Assembly (NCBI RefSeq): GCF_003337435.1
Contig: NZ_QPJS01000001.1
Coordinates: forward strand, 388,513-452,512
DNA length: 64,000 bases
Direction: 5' to 3'
DNA from: Schleiferia thermophila
GTDB taxonomy: Bacteria; Bacteroidota; Bacteroidia; Flavobacteriales; Schleiferiaceae
Part shown: in pieces, positions 19,001 to 27,303 of the stretch
Layout: every line of letters starts with the position of its first letter
Numbering within the stretch: the stretch's first letter is position 1
Notes under the pieces: model-generated
Seen by the model: only the letters and a program-made list of their open reading frames with translations
Databases searched by the model: none
What the model was told of the DNA's origin: nothing
Translations under genes and position numbers: made by a program

Positions 19001-19554
19001 GATGATTTGGCTTTATAGCTTCCTTCCGGAGTAAGTTCAACGGACAGATCACTGCTGAATTCCATTTGTATTGCTGAGAGATCAGCGCCAGGTTGCGCAA
19101 TAAACTCATACCTTAGACCGCTTTGGCCCGGCACCATCTCCAGGTCGATACCAGCATACAGATTGCAGACCCGGAGTTTGCGTACGCTGTAAATGGGTCG
19201 GCCATCGTCGTGAACGGTATAATGTCGTTCAAAATAGGATCCCTGGCCCACTTCTTCCAGTTTTGAGCCCTGAAGGGCTCCCTTGAACTTCAAAGATGAG
19301 ACAGCTAAAGAAGTAGCTTGACTGTCAGCGGCATAGTACCACCTCCACTCTGTGGAAGATATTTCCATCAATGCTCCTGCATGCCGGATGTAGTATACTG
19401 GAGTCGGTCTTTTGATTCCAGAGTTGTATTGCCCTTCGTCGCGCATAATGTGGATATCCGCATCTGACAAGATTTCGGCGGACTGACCGCTTGACAGAAA
19501 CATACTCAGAGCAGTGGCAATACAAGCAAATATCCGACGCGCTCTTACCTCCAT
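16081..19554 (-). CDS. SBBP-repeat surface protein with CHU_C (type IX sorting) C terminus
   Basis: 1157 aa. Signal peptide at about 1-26. Residues about 30-250 form a DUF7948-like N-terminal domain. Then follow seven SBBP (beta-propeller-related) repeats of about 57-60 residues, each marked by a core such as WATYYGG, SASYFGG, FSSYYGG or WASYYGG. Further on are Ig/PKD-like segments with regular Cys residues (SLCPEEIF, TLCPDDW, SLCTGETL, NLCPGQTL), and the last about 85 residues form the gliding-motility-associated domain with FVPNAFSPNDD and FNRWGEVVF. The architecture predicts export by Sec and secretion or anchoring by the type IX system. Ligand unknown. It stands alone, 65 bases from gcvT. 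Confidence 0.9.
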   Translation of the reverse strand: MEVRARRIFACIATALSMFLSSGQSAEILSDADIHIMRDEGQYNSGIKRPTPVYYIRHAGALMEISSTEWRWYYAADSQATSLAVSSLKFKGALQGSKLEEVGQGSYFERHYTVHDDGRPIYSVRKLRVCNLYAGIDLEMVPGQSGLRYEFIAQPGADLSAIQMEFSSDLSVELTPEGSYKAKSSRISFTDEIPYIVLPDGSKMAGRFSKKGQSLTFDFRPAADLFSRLDRPFIIDPQIVWSTYYTGQGSDGLLANTIDSSRNIIAVGSVSSIFSANLSTPGSHQPQPGGGTDAIIVKFDRCGRRLWATYYGGTILDFTTGVAADPINNIYVAGQTTSNNQIATAGSHQPAIGGQSDLFLVKFNENGQRLWATYYGGMQIEQSASVAVNYTGTRVVLYGTTNSNNNISTPGSHQPTLAGQQDAFFAIFDSSGTRLSASYFGGTQAETSGKITFDSNDCFYFCGSTNSTANIASTGAYQTTLPGTQAGFFAKFTTNGARIFSSYYGGTGTDQLFGIAVRNQHLYIAGNTNSPNNIATPGSFTPTLPPGGAGFLVRFDTSGTTRHWGTYYGGNNSSMVDLATDITGNVFFAGTTSANNLATPGSQFPNQIGLQDIIIGRFEINGTRTWASYYGGTGNDDQPSITFGLNNTVILSCRTFTLGSQLGIFGFQNSPQGPSSGALARFFATPLHLEIRAVSKTSLCPEEIFTVAFIGGGFGAPTTVFAELSDQNFSFASPTLIGQIPNYSTGGSSITCQIPITVGSGQYLIRIRSQNPVFSSIHYCDTLQVLADGQLSLLSAKDTLCPDDWDTLTIANYSSGSITWYFNGNTIPGANQPVLPANQPGNYYAQVLSNSCLLTTDTVVLHQGVQDSITWSGFPDLCVNSPSITFNQASPPGGTYSGPGVTGNTFDPSIAGVGKHPIEYFYVSPVGSCVSISYDTIEVFPTYSQTLTGSLCTGETLTLPDGQVVSQTGIYTVNLLSEQGCDSILVYIITVTPPSGQLLPPDTNLCPGQTLTLDPGLFASYLWNTGDTTRTITVSERGFYSVIVRDDLGCIYTDSILISFDCFPVIFVPNAFSPNDDRRNDRFRVSISQYITYFEMIIFNRWGEVVFQTYTADFEWDGTYRGQKLPQGQYPYRIIYEYEINGSRHRKQEYGTLTILR

Positions 19555-19574
19555 TGCGGATCAATTGATATGAA

Positions 19575-19582
19575 CAAAAGTA
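19575..19582 (-). promoter_or_regulatory. candidate -7 box of the SBBP-repeat protein gene
   Basis: On the minus strand this reads TACTTTTG, an exact TAnnTTTG match, 20 bases ahead of the ATG at 19554. No TTG lies at the usual -33 distance. Confidence 0.35.
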
Positions 19583-19672
19583 CTTTCTTTAGCAGCCCCG
19601 GATGCCGATTTTGTATCCTGACGGCCCTCAATTGAAAAAAAATCGCTGAAATGCACGCCGAGGATGGTTTTT

Positions 19673-21040
19673 TTATTTTTTTAATTGAAAAAAATCGTCT
19701 TTCCGGGCAATCAGCTGCTCGGTCTGTACTTCTATCTGATCGCCCGAATGCATGTTTTTAAGCAGGACTGTGTGTTTTTTTGCTTCATTCTCTCCGATGA
19801 TTACGGCAAATGGAATGGAGGTTTTGTGAGCGTAAGCCAGTGACTTTTTGAGCCGGGCACCACCCGGATACAATTCAGTGCTGACGCCTGCATTGCGCAG
19901 TTGGGTGGCTATTTTTGCGGCATCGGGCATTTGGTCCTCACTGAGAGCTGTCACTAAAACTGTGGATTTCAGGGGAAGCTGCCCATCAAAAAGTCCCAAT
20001 TCCTCCATGGCAATCAGGATCCTGTCAAGTCCGAACGAGATGCCCACACCCGGTATACCATCTACACCGAATATTCCCGTCAGATCATTGTAGCGGCCCC
20101 CTCCACCTACGGAGCCTACTTCTACCCCCTGGACCACAACTTCGAAAACGGTACCCGTATAATAATCGAGTCCCCGCGCAAGGGTCGGATCAAATCTGAC
20201 CGGTGCAGCAGCAGATATTGACCGAAGGTGCTTCAGAATAAATTCAAGTTCCTGAATGCCCTCTTCATCCCTTGCTAGTGCTTCGCGCACTTGCTCCAGG
20301 TTTGGATTTTCATCAAAGATCCACCTGCTCAGAGCATCTATCCCCTCGGGGCTAAAGCCTGCATTCAACCATTCCTTAATGACTTCCTCTTTTCCGATTT
20401 TATCCAATTTGTCGAGGATGATGACGAAGGTGGCAAACCGCTCGCCTGCGCCGGCTTTTGCAGCTAAGGCATTGAGCAGTTTTCTGTTGTTGATCCGGAT
20501 GGTGACGGGTATGTTGAGCTTTTGAAATACTTCTGTGTAGATGAGCAGCAATTCTACTTCCTGCCAAAGTGAACTGCTGCCGACAACATCAGCATCGCAT
20601 TGATAAAATTCGCGAAATCTGCCTTTTTGAGGGCGGTCGGCTCTCCAGACAGGTTGAATCTGATATCTCTTGAAAGGCAGAGCAAGAGAATACATGTTCA
20701 TGGCCACATAGCGTGCAAAGGGTACCGTGAGGTCATATCGCAGCGCTTTTTCGCAAATAAGTGCCGCCAATGCGGAACTTTCCGCCTGATTCCAGGTCTG
20801 TGGGTCGACTTCTTTTTTAAAATCGCCGGAGTTGAGAATTCTGAAAATCAGCCTGTCACCCTCTTCTCCGTATTTACCCGTCAGGGTATCGAGTCTTTCC
20901 ATGGCGGGCGTTTCCAGAGGCTGAAAGGCGTATTTCTCAAAGACGTCCTTTATGGTGTGGATGATCAGGTTTCTTTTGTGCATCATTTCAGGGCCGTAGT
21001 CGCGCGTGCCCTGTACCAGCGTAGGCTTTATCTTATTCAT
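19673..21040 (-). CDS. hisS: histidyl-tRNA synthetase
   Basis: Class II synthetase that charges tRNA-His. 455 aa. Visible: GTRDYGPEMM at the start (motif preceding motif 1), the ETPAMERLDTLTGKYGEEGD segment, motif 2 with PVWRADRPQKGRFREFYQCD, the histidine-specific LARGLDYYTG, motif 3 region GVGISFGLDRI, and the C-terminal anticodon-binding domain from about 350. The first 8 bases overlap the end of the small HMA gene upstream, suggesting coupled translation. Confidence 0.97.
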   Translation of the reverse strand: MNKIKPTLVQGTRDYGPEMMHKRNLIIHTIKDVFEKYAFQPLETPAMERLDTLTGKYGEEGDRLIFRILNSGDFKKEVDPQTWNQAESSALAALICEKALRYDLTVPFARYVAMNMYSLALPFKRYQIQPVWRADRPQKGRFREFYQCDADVVGSSSLWQEVELLLIYTEVFQKLNIPVTIRINNRKLLNALAAKAGAGERFATFVIILDKLDKIGKEEVIKEWLNAGFSPEGIDALSRWIFDENPNLEQVREALARDEEGIQELEFILKHLRSISAAAPVRFDPTLARGLDYYTGTVFEVVVQGVEVGSVGGGGRYNDLTGIFGVDGIPGVGISFGLDRILIAMEELGLFDGQLPLKSTVLVTALSEDQMPDAAKIATQLRNAGVSTELYPGGARLKKSLAYAHKTSIPFAVIIGENEAKKHTVLLKNMHSGDQIEVQTEQLIARKDDFFQLKK

Positions 21041-21245
21041 TGTTTAAAATTTCTGCCCGGTATCCTTTGCTTTCCAGAATTTTTATCGCCTTATCCGGCG
21101 ATTCGGGATTTTTAACGGTTAGGATTTTTGGATTCGATGAGAGATCTACTTCCCAGTTTTCTTCTCCGAAAGCTTCATTGAGCTGTTTTGCCACATTGTC
21201 CACGCATCCCTGGCATTTGAGTGTGGTGGAATATTTAACCTTCAT
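21033..21245 (-). CDS. small heavy-metal-associated (HMA) domain protein, CopZ-like
   Basis: 70 aa, a single HMA ferredoxin-like fold with the metal-binding CxxC in LKCQGCVDNVAKQL (Cys10, Cys13 region). No signal peptide, so probably cytoplasmic. The loop has Lys before the first Cys where copper chaperones usually have Met-Thr. Metal and partner are unknown; no P-type ATPase is near. The stop lies inside the start of hisS (8-base overlap), so it is the first gene of a two-gene transcript with hisS, a curious pairing. Confidence 0.8.
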   Translation of the reverse strand: MKVKYSTTLKCQGCVDNVAKQLNEAFGEENWEVDLSSNPKILTVKNPESPDKAIKILESKGYRAEILNNE

Positions 21246-21308
21246 TTTGTACGTATTGTGTTTAAAAACTCAGCAGCAAAATTCAGATAAAAACGGAAGT
21301 GATGAAAT

Positions 21309-22229
21309 TCAATGGAATGTAAAAATACCGGAGGAGCTTTTTTCTCCATGGGTATTTGGCTTTGAGCGATTTGCTGCCAATTGCCGGATTTGCTTTGAAG
21401 TAAGGCGCGAGCCGTCATGACTCCATCCGGGAGGACCGAAGAGGTACATCAGAGCACTTTTAAAATCAGGAGCATTTCTCACATCACGCCATAGATCAGC
21501 CCACTCATGGAAAGCTATTTTTAGCGGATTATAGGTGTTGATGTTTTTTGTAAGTCCGTACACTGGCTTTTGTTTTTCAGCTACAAAAGTGCCAAATATT
21601 CGATCCCAGATGATGAAAATGCCTGCATGGTTTCTGTCCAGGTAATCGGGTTGGCTGGAATGGTGAACCCTGTGATGAGAGGGCGTGTTGAAGATCCACT
21701 CGAACCAGCCTGGCAACTTATCGATCACTTCCGTATGTATCCAAAACTGATACAGCAGATTGATGGATTGCATAGTTAAGACCATGATGGGATGGAAACC
21801 TACCAATGGTAGCCATGCCCAGAAGAGAAAACCCCCGGAAACGGTACCCGTCCAGGTTTGTCGGAGGGCTGTTGAAAGGTTGTAGCGCCGGGATGAGTGG
21901 TGCACTACATGAGAAGCCCAGAGGTATCTGACTTCGTGCGAAAGACGATGGTACCAATAGTAGGTAAAATCATCGGCCAGTACAATCAAACACCAAACCC
22001 ACCAGTCAAAGCCCAGGTCTATCCATCTGAATTGCCAGATAAAAAAATAAACCCCAAGGGCTATTGCCTTTCCCAATAAATTGACAATGACATTGCCAAT
22101 GCCCATGGAGAGGCTGCTGATGGTGTCTTTGGTTTCGTAGAGATGTTTTTTCTTCAACTCCGAAAAAATCAACTCAGCCAATACGAGCACAACAAAACCC
22201 GGAATGGCATAGTGTATCAGGTTTGGCAT
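21309..22229 (-). CDS. sterol desaturase / fatty acid hydroxylase family membrane enzyme
   Basis: 306 aa with about four to five membrane helices and the eight-His di-iron signature: YWYHRLSHE near residue 91, HVVHHSSRRYN near 106, and FNTPSHHRVHHSSQ near 185. This is the FA_hydroxylase superfamily, whose members hydroxylate or desaturate lipids using O2. In Bacteroidota such genes are common and substrate assignments vary (carotenoids, sphingolipid-like or ether lipids), so none is given. It is divergent from the ABC exporter genes, with 79 bases between starts. Confidence 0.88.
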   Translation of the reverse strand: MPNLIHYAIPGFVVLVLAELIFSELKKKHLYETKDTISSLSMGIGNVIVNLLGKAIALGVYFFIWQFRWIDLGFDWWVWCLIVLADDFTYYWYHRLSHEVRYLWASHVVHHSSRRYNLSTALRQTWTGTVSGGFLFWAWLPLVGFHPIMVLTMQSINLLYQFWIHTEVIDKLPGWFEWIFNTPSHHRVHHSSQPDYLDRNHAGIFIIWDRIFGTFVAEKQKPVYGLTKNINTYNPLKIAFHEWADLWRDVRNAPDFKSALMYLFGPPGWSHDGSRLTSKQIRQLAANRSKPNTHGEKSSSGIFTFH

Positions 22230-22234
22230 TTGGT

Positions 22235-22253
22235 ATACTTTCTAATAAAGTAT
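22235..22253. promoter_or_regulatory. short dyad in the divergent desaturase/ABC promoter region
   Basis: ATACTTT (22235-22241), a 5-base centre, then AAAGTAT (22247-22253) forms a perfect 7+7 inverted repeat, 5 bases before the minus-strand desaturase start and 55 before the ABC gene. It could be an operator for either gene; no regulator is assigned. Confidence 0.3.
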
Positions 22254-22308
22254 GATAAAAGTCACAAAGCTTGTAACAAATTTCAAATTTAAACCTTCTT
22301 AATTAAAA

Positions 22309-24105
22309 ATGGCTCTTAATTTGTCAGCAAAACAGGCAATTTCATTTATGGCTGATACCGCATACGTAGGAAGAAGACCCCTCCAGCGGTTTTTTCGCAT
22401 GCTGGAAAATTACAGAAAGGAAATTTACTACATTTTATTGCTAGGTATACTGGCAGCCCTTGTCAATCTTAGCTTACCACTTGGTGTACAAGCCATTATT
22501 AATCTGGTGATGGGTGGCCGGGTGTCCAATGCCTGGATATTGCTGGTTGTGATTGTACTAATCGGTGTGGTATTAGCGGGTTTTTTCCAGATACTTCAAA
22601 TGTCAATGGCTGAAACCATTCAACAGCGCCTTTATATACGGGCGGTGTATGAGTTGGCTTATCGGATGCCCAGATGGGATTTCAATCATTTACTTAAAGA
22701 ATACCCCCCGGAGCTGGCAAACCGATTTTTTGATGTGCTTACCATTCAAAAAGGGCTTCCAAAGCTGTTGAAAGATTTTATTACTGCGTTTATCCAGATT
22801 TTATTCGGGTTGCTGTTACTATCGTTTTACCATCCCTTTTTCATTTTTTTCGGATTGTTTCTATTGATTTATTTGGTGCTGATCTTTGTGTACAGTGGAC
22901 CTAAGGGCATGAAATCGAGCCTTATGGAAAGCAAGTACAAATACAAGACGGCTTTTTGGCTCGAAGAAATAGGAAGAGTCCTGCCCTCCTTTAAGCTCAA
23001 TGGTGGCAGTGATATCATCAATGAAAAACTACATCCCATCGCTGAAAATTACATCAAATACAGAAAAGAGCACTTCAAAGTACTACTCTTTCAGTTCGGA
23101 AATATTGTAGTCTTTAAAACCATCATCACTGGCGGCCTTTTGATATTGGGAGGAATCTTAGTGATCAACAGAGATATTAGTTTAGGCCAATTTGTAGCCA
23201 GTGAAATCATCATCATCATCATTCTGAACTCTGTTGAAAAACTTATGCTGAGTTTGGAGGTCATCTACGATGTGCTCACAGGTACAGAAAAACTCGGGCA
23301 GGTGATGGACATACCCCTTGAAAAGTACGACGGCATCTCCTTCAATGAGCTTGAGAAGGAGGGCCCCAAACCCATAAAGCTCACCATGAAAAATATTTCC
23401 TACAGCTTTGACCCGAGGCATAAATCCAGATTAACCGACATCTCGCTTGAGCTTGCACCGGGAGAGCGCGTATGTCTCAGTGGCCCGAATAATTCAGGAA
23501 AGTCTACCTTGCTGCACATAGCTGCGGGCTTATACACGAATTATTCGGGCGTCGTATTGTTCAATGATGTACCGATTCAAAATATAGAACCCTTCAGTCT
23601 TCGCAGCCGAATAGGTGACAACCTGAGCGATCAAAACATTTTCCACGGAACCATCCTTGAAAATTTGATGATGGGACGCGATGTAGAGCTCAGCGAAATT
23701 CTTTCTCTATGTGAAAAATTTGGATTGACCAATCTGGTCAATGAGTTACCAGATGGATTTGAAACTGAGATTTTTCCCAACGACAGACGTATTCCAAAGA
23801 GTTTTTTCAAAAAAATTCTGTTGATCAGATCCCTGCTCAATAAACCGGGGTTGTTGTTGCTTGAGGATATTTTATCGGAGTTGGAGACAGGATACTGTGA
23901 AACCGTATCTGAATACCTTACCGACAAAAACAATTCCTATACACTGCTCGCCATATCGAACCTATACACATTTGCTAAAAGATGCGATAAGACCATCATT
24001 ATCGAAAATGGAAAGGTCGTCGCTACAGGTCATGTCGATGACCTTATACGGGATGAATCCATCAGAAAGATGTTTCGGTTTACTATCGAAGGATTAGAAC
24101 CATAG
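22309..24105 (+). CDS. ABC-type exporter subunit with a non-canonical ATPase domain
   Basis: 598 aa with an N-terminal half of about five or six membrane helices (about 35-310) and a C-terminal nucleotide-binding domain (about 370-590). Walker A is normal (GPNNSGKST, about 391-399). The rest departs from canon: the Q-loop Gln position reads Ser, the LSGGQ signature is replaced by RIPKSFFKK, Walker B plus catalytic Glu reads LLLLED (Glu519-Asp520, order reversed), and the H-loop His is Asn551. There is no peptidase domain. It is followed 15 bases later by HlyD and TolC genes, making a tripartite export locus. Substrate unknown. Confidence 0.85.
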   Translation: MALNLSAKQAISFMADTAYVGRRPLQRFFRMLENYRKEIYYILLLGILAALVNLSLPLGVQAIINLVMGGRVSNAWILLVVIVLIGVVLAGFFQILQMSMAETIQQRLYIRAVYELAYRMPRWDFNHLLKEYPPELANRFFDVLTIQKGLPKLLKDFITAFIQILFGLLLLSFYHPFFIFFGLFLLIYLVLIFVYSGPKGMKSSLMESKYKYKTAFWLEEIGRVLPSFKLNGGSDIINEKLHPIAENYIKYRKEHFKVLLFQFGNIVVFKTIITGGLLILGGILVINRDISLGQFVASEIIIIIILNSVEKLMLSLEVIYDVLTGTEKLGQVMDIPLEKYDGISFNELEKEGPKPIKLTMKNISYSFDPRHKSRLTDISLELAPGERVCLSGPNNSGKSTLLHIAAGLYTNYSGVVLFNDVPIQNIEPFSLRSRIGDNLSDQNIFHGTILENLMMGRDVELSEILSLCEKFGLTNLVNELPDGFETEIFPNDRRIPKSFFKKILLIRSLLNKPGLLLLEDILSELETGYCETVSEYLTDKNNSYTLLAISNLYTFAKRCDKTIIIENGKVVATGHVDDLIRDESIRKMFRFTIEGLEP

Positions 24106-24120
24106 AAATACCGATAAAAA

Positions 24121-25452
24121 ATGCTAAACATAACAGATAACGAGCCGAAGAAAATTATCAAAGTCGAAAGTACGAAGGCATATAAACTTACCAGCGTTCC
24201 AATATTTTTCAATTACCTTTCCAAGGTTATGTGGACTGTGCTGGTATTGTTTCTCGTTATTCTATTTGTGCCATGGACGCAGAATGTGGAGGGATACGGC
24301 CAGGTGACTGCCTTCCGACCGGAGCAGCGTCCTCAGACCATTCAATCGCCTATTCCCGGCACTATCAGGCAATGGTTTGTGCGTGAAGGCGATACGGTCA
24401 ATGCCGGTGACACATTGGTTTTTATCACCGAAGTAAAGGACGAATATTTTGACCCTAATTTGGTGGAGAATCTTACCTCTGAGCTACAGGCAAAGGAAGC
24501 AGCTCTGATTTCCTATCAGGACAAAGCAAAGGCATTAGCTGAGCAAATTAAGGCATTAAAAGAAAGCCAGGAAATCAAATTACAGCAGGCATTACTAAAA
24601 GTGCAGGCCGATAGCAATGAATATGAAGCCGCCCAGATGCAGTTTAAATTCTCAGAAATACAATTTAAACGAACCGATACCTTGTACCAGGAAGGGGTAA
24701 AAAGCCGTTTTGACTGGGAACGCAGCAATCAGGCGTTTCAGGATGCCACTGCCAAACTGACCGCTGCCCGAAATAAATATCTTCAGTCGAAAGCAGATCT
24801 TCTGGGCATCCGAGCAGATTTTGCGGAAAAAATTTCCAAAGCCGAAAGCGACCGGCAATCGGCCATCAGCGATTTCTTTGCGACCACGGCTGAAGTAGCC
24901 AAACTTCGAAGTAAAATAAACTCGATCAATGTTCGACGCAGTTTTTATTATGTCACCGCACCTCAGCGCGGCATGGTAACGCGGATGACACGAGCAGGCA
25001 TTGGCGAAAACATCAAAGAAGGCGAACCGATTATGGAAATTATGCCCTTGCAGTATCAAATAGCAGTAGAGGTCTTTATCAGACCTGTTGACCTACCTTT
25101 GATGCACCTGGGAGAGAAGGGCAGAATTGAATTTGACGGGTGGCCGGCTATCGTATTTTCAGGGTGGCCGAGCATCACCTTCGGAACTTTTGGAGGTGAA
25201 ATCATTGCCATCGACAATGTGCTTAGCGAAAACGGTATGTATCGCATTTTAATGGTACCTGACAAAGACGATGTGCCCTGGCCCGAACAGATACGCTTTG
25301 GTTCTGGTGCACGGGCGATATTGCTGCTAAAAGACGTGCCAGTATGGTACGAAATCTGGCGACAGCTCAATGGATTTCCTCCAGAATATTATATACCCGT
25401 GGGCAAAGGTGGTAGCAATGGAGATAAATCCAAAAAGACAGCTTCAAAATGA
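24121..25452 (+). CDS. HlyD-family periplasmic adaptor
   Basis: 443 aa inner-membrane-anchored membrane fusion protein. One transmembrane helix at about residues 38-55, a lipoyl half-motif IQSPIPGTIRQWFVREGDTV at about 75-95, a long coiled coil at about 115-255, the second lipoyl half near VTAPQRGMVTRM, and a beta-barrel domain at the end. It would bridge the ABC protein to the TolC channel. Its stop overlaps the TolC start (ATGA). Confidence 0.92.
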   Translation: MLNITDNEPKKIIKVESTKAYKLTSVPIFFNYLSKVMWTVLVLFLVILFVPWTQNVEGYGQVTAFRPEQRPQTIQSPIPGTIRQWFVREGDTVNAGDTLVFITEVKDEYFDPNLVENLTSELQAKEAALISYQDKAKALAEQIKALKESQEIKLQQALLKVQADSNEYEAAQMQFKFSEIQFKRTDTLYQEGVKSRFDWERSNQAFQDATAKLTAARNKYLQSKADLLGIRADFAEKISKAESDRQSAISDFFATTAEVAKLRSKINSINVRRSFYYVTAPQRGMVTRMTRAGIGENIKEGEPIMEIMPLQYQIAVEVFIRPVDLPLMHLGEKGRIEFDGWPAIVFSGWPSITFGTFGGEIIAIDNVLSENGMYRILMVPDKDDVPWPEQIRFGSGARAILLLKDVPVWYEIWRQLNGFPPEYYIPVGKGGSNGDKSKKTASK

Positions 25453-26891
25453 TGAAAAGACTGTTGCTTACTGCTCTATCTACTGCCCTTATACACACAG
25501 CCAAAGCACAATTTGCTGATTCTTTTGACTCAGCGACCGTTATGCCACTTCAGGAGTTTATGAGCCTGGTGCTTAAGCATCATCCGGTGGCCAAGCAAGC
25601 GGCTTTGATTCCACAGGAGGGCAGAGCCAGACGCATGATGGCCAAAGGCAGCTTCGATCCGGTCGCCTTTTACTTTGCCTCTGGAAAAGATTTCAGCGAT
25701 AAGCAATATTACCGATATCAGGATGGAGGGGTAGAATTTTTTACGTATCCCGGTGTGAAATTCAATGCCACCTGGAGCACGGCAGGAGGGGACTTTCTCA
25801 ATCCGGAAAGCAACATGCCAGTGGGTGGGTTATTGGCTTTAGGAGCCGACATTCCGGTCTTGCGTGGACTGCTTACAGATCAAAGACGCCTTGCTCTGGA
25901 GCAGGCCAATCTCTTCAACCGATATTCAGTTCACATGCAAAGACGAGTGCTCAATGACCTGCTCTTTGAAGCCATTTCCGACTATTGGATGTGGTCGCTC
26001 AGATATGCAGAGTATGTGATGCGGGGAAAATTTGTGGAAGTAGCCCGACAGAGATTCCAATTGGTGAAATCAGCTTTTCTCAATGGCGATCTTCCGGCCG
26101 TTGATACACTGGAAGCCTACATACTGGTTCAATCACGTGAAATCGCTACCGAACAGGCGCGTGCACTTCTCAACGATGCCCGTCTGAAATTGTCCAATCA
26201 CCTATGGTCGCCTGAGGGTCAGCCTGTTGAGCTTTCCTGGTTTGCTATTCCTCAGCTTCTCAATCAGCCGGTGGAGTTTCCCGTTCCATTTGACAGTATA
26301 CTCAACATAAGTTTCGAATTTACCAGAATTAACCCTGAAAGTCAGTTGCTTGACTACCAGGTGCGGCTCCTGGAGGTCGAGAGAAATTTTCTCAGAAATG
26401 AGCTACTACCAAAATTCAATATCAAATACAACTTTTTGACCGAACAATTTGGGTTTTGGGCGGGCGAGGAAGTGATCATCGCTCCAAATAATTACAAGTT
26501 TGGCGTGGACATCAGCGTGCCGTTATTTCTCAGAAGAGAACGCTCAGCGTTAAAAATTAATGAATTAAGACTTACTGAAGCCAGACTTAACCGCGACAAT
26601 CGACAGACAGCCCTATTCCGGAAAATGCAACAGGAAGCCTTTTTGCTCGAAAATCAATTTGAACAAATCGGACTGGTCAGAAGCAATAAGGACAATTTCT
26701 ATGAATTGCTCAGGATCGAACAGCGAAAGTTTCAAATCGGTGAAAGTTCTCTTTTTTTGGTAAATGCCCGGGAAGTACAGGCCATAGATGCCGAGCTGCT
26801 GTATTTGCAGCTCCTTCACCGCTATCAGACCTCGATTGCTTCTTTTTTCAGAGCTGCTGGTCTGCTGTATACCTATCAACCGGAGTTATAA
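25449..26891 (+). CDS. TolC-family outer membrane efflux protein
   Basis: 480 aa with an N-terminal Sec signal (cleavage after about residue 20, ...HTAKA). The mature protein has the long helical repeats with heptad-like spacing of the outer-membrane efflux family, and a beta-type segment near ADIPVLRGLLTDQRR. It completes the ABC-HlyD-TolC set; the overlap with hlyD points to one transcript. Weak sequence conservation is usual for this family. Confidence 0.88.
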   Translation: MMKRLLLTALSTALIHTAKAQFADSFDSATVMPLQEFMSLVLKHHPVAKQAALIPQEGRARRMMAKGSFDPVAFYFASGKDFSDKQYYRYQDGGVEFFTYPGVKFNATWSTAGGDFLNPESNMPVGGLLALGADIPVLRGLLTDQRRLALEQANLFNRYSVHMQRRVLNDLLFEAISDYWMWSLRYAEYVMRGKFVEVARQRFQLVKSAFLNGDLPAVDTLEAYILVQSREIATEQARALLNDARLKLSNHLWSPEGQPVELSWFAIPQLLNQPVEFPVPFDSILNISFEFTRINPESQLLDYQVRLLEVERNFLRNELLPKFNIKYNFLTEQFGFWAGEEVIIAPNNYKFGVDISVPLFLRRERSALKINELRLTEARLNRDNRQTALFRKMQQEAFLLENQFEQIGLVRSNKDNFYELLRIEQRKFQIGESSLFLVNAREVQAIDAELLYLQLLHRYQTSIASFFRAAGLLYTYQPEL

Positions 26892-26925
26892 CTTTTTGAT
26901 GTAAACTAGAAGGAATCGATCTTTG

Positions 26926-26933
26926 TAATTTTG
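26926..26933 (+). promoter_or_regulatory. candidate -7 box upstream of the HMA lipoprotein
   Basis: TAATTTTG matches TAnnTTTG and ends 15 bases before the ATG at 26949. A TTTTTG at 26893-26898 lies 27 bases upstream, slightly too far for a regular -33 element. Confidence 0.3.
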
Positions 26934-26948
26934 TTTAAAATTCTGCTT

Positions 26949-27293
26949 ATGAAAACTTCCACATTGCTTCTTCTGTTGGCCCTTCTCCTTGGCTCATGTA
27001 CTTTCAACTCCTCGCAAAAGGAAACCTCTGCTGCCGACGTTACTGCTGTAGCCAATACGTCAGCAGAGCTTGAAATCAGAGGTATGACCTGTGAAGTGGG
27101 CTGCAAAAAACTCATTGAAAAAACAGTGCGTAAAACTGCAGGTATCACGAAATTTGATATTGATTTTGAGCATAATTCGGCACATATGGAATATGACTCC
27201 ACAATGGTCAGTGCAGATGATGTGGTTAAAATCATCAACACCATTAACAATGGGGCGTACACAGCCATAGTGCACGACGTAGCTGCACTTTAA
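26949..27293 (+). CDS. HMA-domain lipoprotein with a Cx3C metal-binding loop
   Basis: 114 aa: SPII signal MKTSTLLLLLALLLGSC (Cys17), a short Ser/Thr/Ala-rich linker, then an HMA-type domain from about residue 38. The loop reads GMTCEVGCKKLIEKTV, so the two Cys are separated by three residues instead of two. It should sit on the outer face of a membrane, facing the periplasm or cell surface. It lies 10 bases ahead of the heme A synthase gene, so a role in copper or other metal delivery near cytochrome oxidase assembly is possible but only inferred. The frame is open to 26931, but the signal peptide sets the start. Confidence 0.82.
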   Translation: MKTSTLLLLLALLLGSCTFNSSQKETSAADVTAVANTSAELEIRGMTCEVGCKKLIEKTVRKTAGITKFDIDFEHNSAHMEYDSTMVSADDVVKIINTINNGAYTAIVHDVAAL

Positions 27294-27303
27294 AACATCT
27301 TTT

